NCBI GenBank assembly: GCA_030668755.1
Contig: DAOVEW010000094.1
Span: forward strand, 1 to 5,871
Length of the DNA: 5,871 bases
Reading direction: 5' to 3'
DNA from: Bacillota bacterium
Lineage (GTDB): Bacteria; Armatimonadota; Hebobacteria; Hebobacterales; Hebobacteraceae
Of this stretch, positions 1 to 5,098 are shown one piece after another. Made by a program: the position numbers and the translations under genes. Positions within the stretch are counted from its first letter, which is position 1. Each line of letters begins with the position of its first letter. A model generated the notes under the pieces. The model saw only the letters and a list, made by a program, of their open reading frames with translations. It did not search any database and was not told where the DNA came from.

Positions 1-46
1 CGAATGCGCTGCGATATGGCTCGGCCGGCGAGAGGAAGAAGACGAG

Positions 47-1180
47 CTAGACGAGCGGAGAACCGACTCCGACCAATCGCCGCACTCCCGAGGGAAGTGC
101 CTTCGGCGCTCCGAGGCCGCCGATCTCCTCGGGGCGGTCACTGGACGCAGAGGGGGCGACCAGGGGCTGTGCTGGAGGGACGCTTTCGGCGCCAGTTCCG
201 AGGGCCGGGAGGCTCGGCAGCCGCGCCCACACGGACTCCGAGTGCATGGTTGCGAAACGCTCACCCGCGAGCTCCATCGCCCGGCGTCCCTCAGGGCCGT
301 GAGACGCGGTGTTGGCCACCATGCGGAGTGCCTGCAGGGCCGACGGCAGCTCGATCTCCGGCTCCGGCGACTGCGGCGTGGTGCGGGCGGGGGCCGGCCC
401 TTTCGCGGCGCACGCCACGGTCATCGGAACGGGGGGTCGAGGCGTCGGCTTTTCGGCGCGCCGCGTCGGGCCCGCCTCGGGTGTGGTGGGCTCAACGGGT
501 TGCTCTAGTGTGCCGCCCGGCGGCCCTTCAGCGGCCGTGTCTGTCAGGGATGCGACCTCGGTGGCCGCCGGAGCGGACACAGTCTGGGGCTCCGCCATCC
601 GGACCGGGCCAGGCGGGGGAGCTTGGTCTCCGACAGGTCGCAGCAGCACCAGCACGCCGACAGCGGCGGCGGCGAGGGCCGCCGCGAGGGCGGGCCGCCA
701 CCGTGCGATTCGCGGGAACCGCAGCGTGCGAAGCCGCTGGGCCGCGGATACCGCCTCACGGACGCGCGCCGGAGCCTCCAGCGCCGGCAGAGAGCGAACG
801 AGCCGCGCTGCCGAGGCGAGCGCGGCCAGGTCAGCGCGGCACCGAGCACACGAGCGCAAATGACCCTGGAACTGCAGCTCGGCGTTCGGCGAGAGACAGC
901 CATCCAGGTGCTGATGGATGAGGGGCGCCGCCTGTCGGCAGGTGATCTGGGCGGCGAGGTCTTGGGCCAGCCGCCGGGCGACGCGGGCGCGAAGGTCGCC
1001 GGGGACGGCCACGCTGCGCAGGGATCCGACGGCGGCCGCGGCACTTCGAAGCCCGGCCGCCACTGCAGCGCACGACTCGCAGTGGCGGATGTGCTCTTCT
1101 GCGTCAGCCGCCCTGCGAGGGTGCAGCTCTCCGTCTACATACTCGGTTAGCTCGGCCTCCGATAGGTGTCGTCGGCGCAT
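47..1180 (-). CDS. Tandem zinc-finger (zf-HC2/ZAS) anti-sigma-like single-pass membrane protein
   Basis: Probably a membrane-anchored anti-sigma factor or related zinc-binding regulator of about 377 residues. Counting from the chosen ATG, the N-terminus carries two anti-sigma zinc-finger modules. The second is canonical: Cys81, then HLRSCARC (His107, Cys111, Cys114). The first has HIRHCESC (His30, Cys34, Cys37) with His5 where a Cys is usual, followed by the family-typical YVDGEL. One hydrophobic Ala/Leu/Val helix lies at about residues 163-183. The remaining roughly 190 residues are Pro/Ala/Glu-rich, of low complexity, and presumably extracytoplasmic. In this family the finger domain holds an ECF sigma factor at the membrane until a signal releases it. 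Here no sigma gene adjoins: the gene upstream encodes a BFN protein, 89 bases away. A GTG at 1192 is an alternative start, but AGGTGG at 1189-1194 sits 8 bases before the ATG and overlaps that GTG, so the ATG is preferred. The fold is well supported; the sigma partner and the function of the tail are unknown. Confidence 0.85.
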   Translation of the reverse strand: MRRRHLSEAELTEYVDGELHPRRAADAEEHIRHCESCAAVAAGLRSAAAAVGSLRSVAVPGDLRARVARRLAQDLAAQITCRQAAPLIHQHLDGCLSPNAELQFQGHLRSCARCRADLAALASAARLVRSLPALEAPARVREAVSAAQRLRTLRFPRIARWRPALAAALAAAAVGVLVLLRPVGDQAPPPGPVRMAEPQTVSAPAATEVASLTDTAAEGPPGGTLEQPVEPTTPEAGPTRRAEKPTPRPPVPMTVACAAKGPAPARTTPQSPEPEIELPSALQALRMVANTASHGPEGRRAMELAGERFATMHSESVWARLPSLPALGTGAESVPPAQPLVAPSASSDRPEEIGGLGAPKALPSGVRRLVGVGSPLV

Positions 1181-1188
1181 GGGGGTAT

Positions 1189-1194
1189 CCACCT
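1189..1194 (-). promoter_or_regulatory. Ribosome binding site deciding the start of the zinc-finger protein
   Basis: On the minus strand AGGTGG lies 8 bases upstream of the ATG at 1178-1180. The competing GTG (1190-1192) is contained in this motif and itself has only a weak GAG upstream. This favours the ATG start. Confidence 0.5.
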
Positions 1195-1269
1195 GCTGCT
1201 CAGTCCAGTCCCATCCACCCGCTTGGACACTTACCGGGGCAGCAAGTCGCGGCGCTGTCGGGCTCCTTC

Positions 1270-1716
1270 TCAGACACCCTCGACGCCGGAGCCGGGGTCG
1301 GCCTCGTCCGGTTCTCCGGGCGTGAGAGCCGACATGAGGACAGGTTCGGTGGCAAAGAGGGAGGCCTCTGTGCGAAGAGCGACGGCCACGGCGTCGCTGG
1401 GGCGAGCGTCCACTGTCACGACGTTACCGTCGAGCTGAATGTAGAGCTTGGCGTAGTACACCTTGTTCCAGAGGTCGTCGATGACGACCTTGACCAATCG
1501 CCCGCCAAGGCGCTCAATCAGCTCCCGCAGCAGATCGTGGGTTACGGGGCGGCCGAGATTCGCGCGGGTGGGCTGCAGCACGCTCCAGATGGCCGCGGCC
1601 TCGCACGGGCCGATGCTCATGGGAAGGAGGTGGCTTGCGTCGTCCCGCAGGACCAGCAGGTACTCCGAGTCCGAGTTCTGGCCCACCCGCCAGACCGTCA
1701 CTGGCGCTTCTGACAT
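1270..1716 (-). CDS. Bifunctional nuclease (BFN/DUF151) family protein
   Basis: A 148-residue protein of the BFN (DUF151) family, first described in plants as a bifunctional DNase/RNase and widespread in bacteria, where its substrate is mostly unknown. The family blocks are all present: PMSIGPCEA (residues 32-40), RPVTHDLL (56-63), the strand around YYAKLYI (87-93) and the signature DARPSDAVAVALR (103-115). The last 15 or so residues form an acidic, Gly/Pro-rich tail. The length is typical for a stand-alone domain; the UVR domain fused to it in some relatives is absent. The start is well fixed: its ATG overlaps the upstream stop codon in TGATG, and GGAG at 1724-1727 lies 7 bases ahead inside the previous gene. 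Translational coupling to the zinc-ribbon/TPR gene is therefore likely. The family is secure; nuclease activity here is inferred from homology only. Confidence 0.9.
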   Translation of the reverse strand: MSEAPVTVWRVGQNSDSEYLLVLRDDASHLLPMSIGPCEAAAIWSVLQPTRANLGRPVTHDLLRELIERLGGRLVKVVIDDLWNKVYYAKLYIQLDGNVVTVDARPSDAVAVALRTEASLFATEPVLMSALTPGEPDEADPGSGVEGV

Positions 1717-1727
1717 CAGTCAGCTCC
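1716..1727 (-). promoter_or_regulatory. Stop-start overlap (TGATG) with internal ribosome binding site
   Basis: The TGA of the zinc-ribbon/TPR gene (1716-1718) and the ATG of the BFN gene (1714-1716) share one base. GGAG at 1724-1727, within the last codons of the upstream gene, serves the second start at 7-base spacing. This is the usual layout for translational coupling and shows the two genes share one transcript. Confidence 0.7.
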
Positions 1728-2825
1728 GAGGGCCGGCGTGCGCTCCGCCTCCGTACGCAGCTCGTGATGCCACCAGACGGAGCTGAGCGCTCGTTCCGCT
1801 TGTCCCTCCGGCCCTGTGTCGGCCTTCGCCAGCGCTTCCGCAGTTCCCTCCGCCACCATCGCTACGCGATCCGGCATTCCCCTCTGCCGCATGTAGCAGC
1901 GCACCTGGACGGCCGAGAGCCGCTCGTCCCAGGCGACTGCCGCGGCGGCCAGCGCGACGCTGATACGCTGGATGCTTCCGCGCGCGCTCTCGTGAGACCA
2001 CAGGCGCGGCATGGAAAGGCGGAGAAACAGCACGCCATCGCGGGGGTCGATGGTCACAGAATCCACGCGGCAGTTGGGGTCAACGGCGCGCGCCTGCCCG
2101 CGCAGGTGTGCCAGGAGTTCTTGCTCGACCGATTCGACGCTCTGTTCGAAGCGGAGTGCTGCGGGCACGGGCTCGGCAACCGGGTCGTCTGGCGCGCACA
2201 CATCCCCGGCCGGCCCAGGCAGAAAGGCCCCGGAGGGCGATTCCTTCTCCGCGAGCAGCCGGTCGGCGCTGGTTCCCCGACCCAGGACAACTGCGAATGC
2301 GGTAATGACGATGAGGACGCTGAGGACGGCCCATAAGAGAAGGGTGGTTGGAGAGACGCCGCGTCCCGCCCTCACCTGCTCCGCCGCGGTGGTCACCGCG
2401 CGCGTGACAGCATCCGTCACGCGGGGCACGACCCGCTTGCCGCCGTGGGAGAAGACCTCGTCGATCAGGTCCTCCATCGCCTTGCGGTCGGCGGCGCTGG
2501 TGGGCTTGCGGGCAAGGGCCATCTTATACCACTTGATGGCGTCGTGGCGCTTGCCCTGGTCACGGGCTATGCTGCCCAACACTGAGTAGGCTGCGGCGTT
2601 GTCCGGGTCTTGTTCGAGAACCTCGCTGCACTTCGCCTGCGCCAGCGCGTACTGCCGCCGCAGTCGCAGCACGTTGGCAGTGACCAGCAACAGGTAGACC
2701 TCGCCCTCTGACTCTGGCACCATCGCCTTTGCGCGAGCAGGACGCCCGCATCCAGGGCAGACCGACTCCCAGTCACCGACGGTCCAGCCGCAATACTCGC
2801 ACTTCGTTTCTATGCTGCTCGTCAA
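1716..2825 (-). CDS. Zinc-ribbon, TPR-containing single-pass membrane protein
   Basis: A 369-residue protein with no specific family name I can assign. From the N-terminus: a Cys4 zinc ribbon (Cys9, Cys12, Cys23, Cys26; CEYC and CPGC); two TPR-like helical pairs at about residues 45-75 and 77-110 (pattern A..YSVLGSIARDQGK..DAIKWYKMAL); a linker; one strongly hydrophobic helix at about 160-182; and a C-terminal part of about 185 residues. That part contains a mixed alpha/beta stretch around 230-320 with the segments LFLRLSMPRLW and VQVRCYMRQ. The positively charged linker before the helix puts the zinc ribbon and TPRs in the cytoplasm and the C-terminus outside. The start is TTG, preceded by GAGG at 2832-2835 with 6-base spacing. 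No ATG or GTG is available before the first zinc ligand, and upstream codons offer no better start. It is the first gene of the unit leading to the BFN and zinc-finger genes. The TPRs suggest a scaffolding role, which is inference. Confidence 0.85.
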   Translation of the reverse strand: MTSSIETKCEYCGWTVGDWESVCPGCGRPARAKAMVPESEGEVYLLLVTANVLRLRRQYALAQAKCSEVLEQDPDNAAAYSVLGSIARDQGKRHDAIKWYKMALARKPTSAADRKAMEDLIDEVFSHGGKRVVPRVTDAVTRAVTTAAEQVRAGRGVSPTTLLLWAVLSVLIVITAFAVVLGRGTSADRLLAEKESPSGAFLPGPAGDVCAPDDPVAEPVPAALRFEQSVESVEQELLAHLRGQARAVDPNCRVDSVTIDPRDGVLFLRLSMPRLWSHESARGSIQRISVALAAAAVAWDERLSAVQVRCYMRQRGMPDRVAMVAEGTAEALAKADTGPEGQAERALSSVWWHHELRTEAERTPALGAD

Positions 2826-2999
2826 CGCCGGCCTCGCGCCTAGATCGCGTCCGCCCTCCTCTAAAGGACCTTCTACCCAATGGGGGCGAAAGTAAACGCT
2901 CGTTCCCGCAGGGCCGGATCTCGAAGGGGACCACGAGGACGGGCGAGCAGACCATCTCGGTGGCTGCGGATGCGGGGGCGCGACGGTGAGGGACCCGGC
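2826..2999. other. Intergenic gap upstream of the three-gene unit
   Basis: This stretch separates the nitroreductase stop from the TTG start of the zinc-ribbon/TPR gene; both genes are on the minus strand. It holds no convincing gene. A weak sigma-70-like pair can be read on the minus strand (TTTACT near 2891-2896, then TAGAAG near 2870-2875, 15-base spacing), but the match is poor. No strong terminator hairpin with a T run follows the nitroreductase gene. Whether the three-gene unit has its own promoter here or receives read-through is not resolved. Confidence 0.4.
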
Positions 3000-3512
3000 C
3001 TATTCCCAGCGGTCTTTGCGACAGATTTCGCTCAGCGACTTCCGCGGCCGGGCGCTCGGCTCCTCATCCGGATACCCCAATGGCGTAAGGGCAACCACGC
3101 GGACCTCGGCGGGCACGCCGAGGGCGTCCCTGGCCTTCTGCTCGTCGAACCAGCCAATCCAACAGGTGCCCATGCCCTGGCCTTCGGCGGCCAGTACCAG
3201 GTGCTCCATGGCGATGCCGATATCGAGCAGGTAGTAGTCCTGGTCCTTCTTCTGGCCGCTTTGGCTCGGATCGGCGCAGGCAGCGATGATGCAGGGGGCA
3301 TGCTCCAGCCACTCGTTGCCTGCCTCCGCCAGCGCTCGCTTCACCTTGGGATCGGTGACGACGATGAACGTCCAGCACTGACCGTTCGCCCAGGACGGCG
3401 CGAGCCGGGCCGCCTCCAAGATCTGATCGACCTTGGTCTGGGGAATCGGATCGGGCCGGTACTTGCGGATGCTCCTCCTGCGCCGGATGAGTTCCATGAA
3501 CTCCACGTTCAT
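3000..3512 (-). CDS. Nitroreductase family protein (FMN-dependent)
   Basis: A compact nitroreductase of 170 residues. The family uses FMN and NAD(P)H to reduce nitro compounds, quinones or related electrophiles, usually as a cytoplasmic homodimer. Counting from the ATG, the FMN-phosphate-binding start RRRRSIRKY is at 10-18, the AP-S-x-x-N-x-Q block reads APSWANGQCW at 38-47, and the C-terminal FMN/dimer block reads GMGTCWIGWFD at 113-123. Near the end LGYPDEEP is followed by a basic segment (RPRKS). The usual Pro after the Gln of the second block is Cys here. The length is at the short end of the family and no flanking domain is missing, so the protein looks complete. GTG at 3515 directly precedes the ATG (GTGATG) and either could be used; AAGGG at 3516-3520 lies close upstream. 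A consensus promoter precedes it. Family membership is certain; the substrate cannot be inferred. Confidence 0.93.
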   Translation of the reverse strand: MNVEFMELIRRRRSIRKYRPDPIPQTKVDQILEAARLAPSWANGQCWTFIVVTDPKVKRALAEAGNEWLEHAPCIIAACADPSQSGQKKDQDYYLLDIGIAMEHLVLAAEGQGMGTCWIGWFDEQKARDALGVPAEVRVVALTPLGYPDEEPSARPRKSLSEICRKDRWE

Positions 3513-3518
3513 CACCCC

Positions 3519-3539
3519 TTGAGCGGGCCACTTGCTCAG
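3519..3539. repeat. Short inverted repeat at the nitroreductase transcription start
   Basis: TGAGC (3520-3524) and GCTCA (3534-3538) form a perfect 5-bp inverted repeat with a 9-base loop. It covers the predicted transcription start and the leader just before the ribosome binding site. It could be an operator half-site pair or a small leader hairpin. The short arms make chance a real possibility. Confidence 0.25.
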
Positions 3540-3543
3540 ATGG

Positions 3544-3571
3544 ATTATAGAGCACAGGCCTGGTCTGTCAA
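3544..3571 (-). promoter_or_regulatory. Exact-consensus sigma-70-type promoter of the nitroreductase gene
   Basis: On the minus strand the -35 hexamer TTGACA (3566-3571) is followed after 16 bases by the -10 hexamer TATAAT (3544-3549). Both match consensus at 6 of 6 positions. Transcription would begin near 3537, giving a leader of about 25 bases before the ATG at 3512. The spacer contains the 8-bp palindrome CAGGCCTG (3555-3562). The AT-rich -10 stands out against the GC-rich surroundings. Confidence 0.85.
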
Positions 3572-3594
3572 GCGGGCCGCCCGGCGTCTGTCAA
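3563..3594. repeat. 9-bp direct repeats flanking a GC palindrome, candidate operator
   Basis: GTCTGTCAA occurs at 3563-3571 and again at 3586-3594, a 23-bp period, so both copies face about the same side of the helix (two turns). The proximal copy contains the -35 element. Between them CGGGC-C-GCCCG (3573-3583) is a perfect 5-bp palindrome with a one-base centre. The arrangement fits a regulator site overlapping or just upstream of the promoter. A duplicated -35 region is the alternative: the distal TTGACA has no -10 at proper spacing. Confidence 0.4.
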
Positions 3595-3655
3595 CTGCAA
3601 GAGAGAACGGTCTGCGAGGGGTGTGAACCGAGATCAGCCAAGGCCCAGAGGGGTC

Positions 3656-3685
3656 TGGACAGGATTCGCAGCTAGGGCGTCGAAT
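3656..3685 (+). promoter_or_regulatory. Weak candidate promoter for the MoxR gene
   Basis: TGGACA (3656-3661, 5 of 6 to the -35 consensus) is followed after 18 bases by TCGAAT (3680-3685, 4 of 6 to the -10 consensus). A start near 3692 would leave a leader of about 60 bases. The match is modest and no better pair was seen before the gene. Confidence 0.25.
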
Positions 3686-3711
3686 CTCCACCATCGGTGG
3701 CACGTGCGACG
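3678..3711 (+). other. Compound hairpin in the MoxR leader
   Basis: An outer stem CGTCG (3678-3682) with CGACG (3707-3711) encloses an inner stem CCACC (3688-3692) with GGTGG (3696-3700) closed by a 3-base loop ATC. The right-hand internal bulge is the palindrome CACGTG (3701-3706). A CCGGCCGG palindrome follows at 3717-3724. The structure lies 43 bases ahead of the ATG and covers the alternative GTG at 3697, which argues against that GTG as the start. Its function is unknown. Confidence 0.35.
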
Positions 3712-3753
3712 GGCCGCCGGCCGGTAAGTGAGCTGCGAGGGATATTGCGAGTC

Positions 3754-4719
3754 ATGGCGACTCCTGCTGAAGTCGCGAAGCGCCTTCAGGACAACATCCA
3801 ACGGGTCATCGTTGGGAAAGAAGATGCCACTCGCCTCGCGATCATCGCTCTATTCGCGGACGGCCACCTGCTGATTGAGGACGTGCCGGGGGTGGCGAAG
3901 ACCATGCTGGCACGCTGTCTCGCCCGCTCCATCGGAGCCAGCTTCCGGCGCATCCAGTGCACGCCGGACTTGCTCCCAACCGACATCACCGGGCTGTCGG
4001 TGTTCAACCAGAAGACTGCGGAGTTCGAGTTCAACCCCGGGCCCGTGATGTCGAATATCGTGCTCACCGATGAGATCAACCGCGCCCCGCCTCGCACGCA
4101 GTCCGCGCTGCTGGAGGCGATGGCCGAGGGACAGGTGACCGTGGACGGAGTGACGCGTCGGCTCGCCCGACCCTTCTGCGTTATTGCGACACAGAACCCG
4201 ATCGAGTACGAGGGGACCTTCCCGCTTCCCGAGGCGCAGCTCGACCGGTTCGTACTCCGGATGACCATCGGTTATCCGTCGGCCGAATCGGAGAGCGAGA
4301 TCCTGCTGCGTCTTCAGTTGAGCCACCCCGTCGAGGAGATCCAGCAGGTTGTCACGACCGACGAGCTGCTCGGGGCACAGCGGCGGGTGCGGGAGACCTT
4401 TGTCCACCAGAAGGTGAGAGATTACATCGTGAGGCTGGTGCAGGCGACGCGCTCCTACCCCGACGTCGCGCTCGGCGCCAGCCCGCGGGGGTCGCTTGCA
4501 CTGCTGCGGTGCGGGCAGGCGCAGGCAGCGTGCGAAGGACTGGACTTCGTGCTTCCCGACCACGTGAAGGCGCTGCTGGAGCCGACCGTGGCGCACCGTC
4601 TTATCCTGACGCCGGAGGCGCGCCTCGCCGGCCGCGGTGGAAGGGCGGCCCTCAGCCGGATTGCGAACCAGGTCGAGCCCCCGGTGGGCGAGGCATACGC
4701 CGCCGAGGAGAGGAGCTAG
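3754..4719 (+). CDS. MoxR family AAA+ ATPase
   Basis: A 321-residue MoxR-type AAA+ ATPase, a chaperone-like family that remodels or activates partner protein complexes using ATP. Visible motifs: the family opening VIVGKED (18-24); Walker A in EDVPGVAKT (42-50), where the Ala before Lys is a known MoxR variant; Walker B in [12 protein letters not shown] (102-113); sensor 1 in ATQNP (145-149); the family-specific [14 protein letters not shown] (153-166); sensor 2 in GASPRGS (241-247); and the lid segment with HRLILTPEA (281-289). All ATPase residues are present and the length is normal, so it should be active. The start is ATG 3754, 11 bases after GAGGGA (3737-3742). An in-frame GTG at 3697 would add 19 residues not typical of the family. 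These genes are usually followed by DUF58 and VWA-domain genes. Here the next gene is convergent and unrelated, so its partner must be elsewhere. Confidence 0.95.
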   Translation: MATPAEVAKRLQDNIQRVIVGKEDATRLAIIALFADGHLLIEDVPGVAKTMLARCLARSIGASFRRIQCTPDLLPTDITGLSVFNQKTAEFEFNPGPVMSNIVLTDEINRAPPRTQSALLEAMAEGQVTVDGVTRRLARPFCVIATQNPIEYEGTFPLPEAQLDRFVLRMTIGYPSAESESEILLRLQLSHPVEEIQQVVTTDELLGAQRRVRETFVHQKVRDYIVRLVQATRSYPDVALGASPRGSLALLRCGQAQAACEGLDFVLPDHVKALLEPTVAHRLILTPEARLAGRGGRAALSRIANQVEPPVGEAYAAEERS

Positions 4720-4727
4720 GCCTCGCC
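4687..4727. repeat. 8-bp inverted repeat spanning the MoxR stop codon
   Basis: GGCGAGGC (4687-4694) and GCCTCGCC (4720-4727) are perfect inverted copies separated by 25 bases, with the TAG stop at 4717-4719 just before the right arm. No T run follows. It may contribute to 3'-end formation together with the next hairpin. Confidence 0.3.
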
Positions 4728-4734
4728 GCACACC

Positions 4735-4756
4735 CGCTGGTGCCTCATCACCAGCG
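4735..4756. terminator. Hairpin between convergent genes, possible bidirectional 3'-end structure
   Basis: CGCTGGTG (4735-4742) and CACCAGCG (4749-4756) form a perfect 8-bp stem with a 6-base loop (CCTCAT), 16 bases after the MoxR stop and 63 bases beyond the end of the small membrane protein gene on the other strand. Neither side has a T tract, so it is not a classic intrinsic terminator. Position and symmetry suggest it may halt or stabilise both transcripts. A further palindrome, GCCCATGGGC, follows at 4764-4773. Confidence 0.45.
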
Positions 4757-4819
4757 CCATCCCGCCCATGGGCAGCGCCGCGCACGGTTCACCCAAGGAT
4801 GACGAAAGAGAGCAGGCGG

Positions 4820-5005
4820 CTACGTGTCACAGGTCTCCACCAGAAGGGCGCGGCCTTCAGTGGGCACGTTACGCTGCTCCAGGGCGTCTCGGGTGACGCG
4901 GGCGATGAACCTCACCATCCATATGAGGATAAAGGCAGCGATTAGGACGAGCGCGGCATAGCCCACCCGCCGCACCCACAGCTCGGCCTTCTCGGAGGGC
5001 AGCAT
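4820..5005 (-). CDS. Small single-pass membrane protein (61 aa), function unknown
   Basis: I do not recognise this protein. It has a short charged N-terminus (LPSEKAELWVRR), one clear hydrophobic helix at about residues 14-32 (VGYAALVLIAAFILIWMVR), then a basic/amphipathic segment (FIARVTRDALEQR) and a short polar tail containing one Cys near the end. Charges flank the helix on both sides, so topology is uncertain. The ribosome binding site is good: GAGGAG at 5011-5016 precedes the ATG at 5003-5005 by 5 bases; a GTG immediately before it (5006-5008) would add one residue. It lies 93 bases downstream of the NHL-repeat gene on the same strand and may share its transcript. The strong ribosome binding site and clean helix support a real gene, although antisense frames are also open here. 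Confidence 0.6.
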   Translation of the reverse strand: MLPSEKAELWVRRVGYAALVLIAAFILIWMVRFIARVTRDALEQRNVPTEGRALLVETCDT

Positions 5006-5098
5006 CACCTCTCCTCACGGGAGACGAAGAAGCAGACGGCAGACTTACGGCGTCCTCACCTTTCCTGTGTGGCTGAGCCGGCAGCACGGGCCACGACG
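5006..5098. other. Short gap between the NHL and small membrane protein genes
   Basis: This gap of about 90 bases contains only the GAGGAG ribosome binding site of the small gene as an identifiable element. No strong terminator or consensus promoter is visible, which is compatible with co-transcription from the NHL gene. Confidence 0.4.

Larger units (their letters stand above)
3513..3753. other. Divergent control region between nitroreductase and MoxR genes
   Basis: This region of about 240 bases holds the nitroreductase promoter and repeats on its left side and the weaker MoxR promoter candidate and leader hairpin on its right side. No gene is supported within it. The middle part (about 3595-3655) shows no structure I can name. 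Confidence 0.6.

Noticed and set aside
20..32. CTCG/CGAG hairpin downstream of the zinc-finger gene as a terminator
   Set aside because: Only a 4-bp stem and no T run; expected by chance in GC-rich sequence.
4..921. Long plus-strand open frame (305 codons) at the left edge
   Set aside because: It is antisense to the zinc-finger protein, is composed mainly of Arg/Pro/Ala/Gly with no domain, and is the usual mirror frame of a GC-rich gene.
1193..1269. Promoter or terminator between the BFN and zinc-finger genes
   Set aside because: No consensus hexamer pair or strong stem was seen in this short gap, so a shared transcript is the simplest reading.
1635..2336. Plus-strand open frame of 233 codons over the BFN and zinc-ribbon/TPR genes
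   Set aside because: It crosses two genuine genes on the other strand and has no recognisable domain or ribosome binding site.
2866..2920. Possible ECF-type or sigma-70 promoter before the three-gene unit (GGGAAC near 2906-2911 or TTTACT/TAGAAG)
   Set aside because: GGGAAC resembles an ECF -35, but no GTC-type -10 lies at 16-17 bases, and the sigma-70 pair is a poor match at 15-base spacing.
2880..3626. Plus-strand open frame of 248 codons across the nitroreductase
   Set aside because: It is antisense to a certain nitroreductase gene, has no family motif, and runs through the nitroreductase promoter.
3697..3753. N-terminal extension of MoxR from the GTG at 3697
   Set aside because: The extra 19 residues are basic and not typical of the family; the GTG is buried in a hairpin, while the ATG at 3754 has a GAGGGA ahead.
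3850..4785. Minus-strand open frame of 311 codons across MoxR
   Set aside because: It is antisense to a gene with complete AAA+ motifs; its His/Arg/Leu-rich sequence matches no family.
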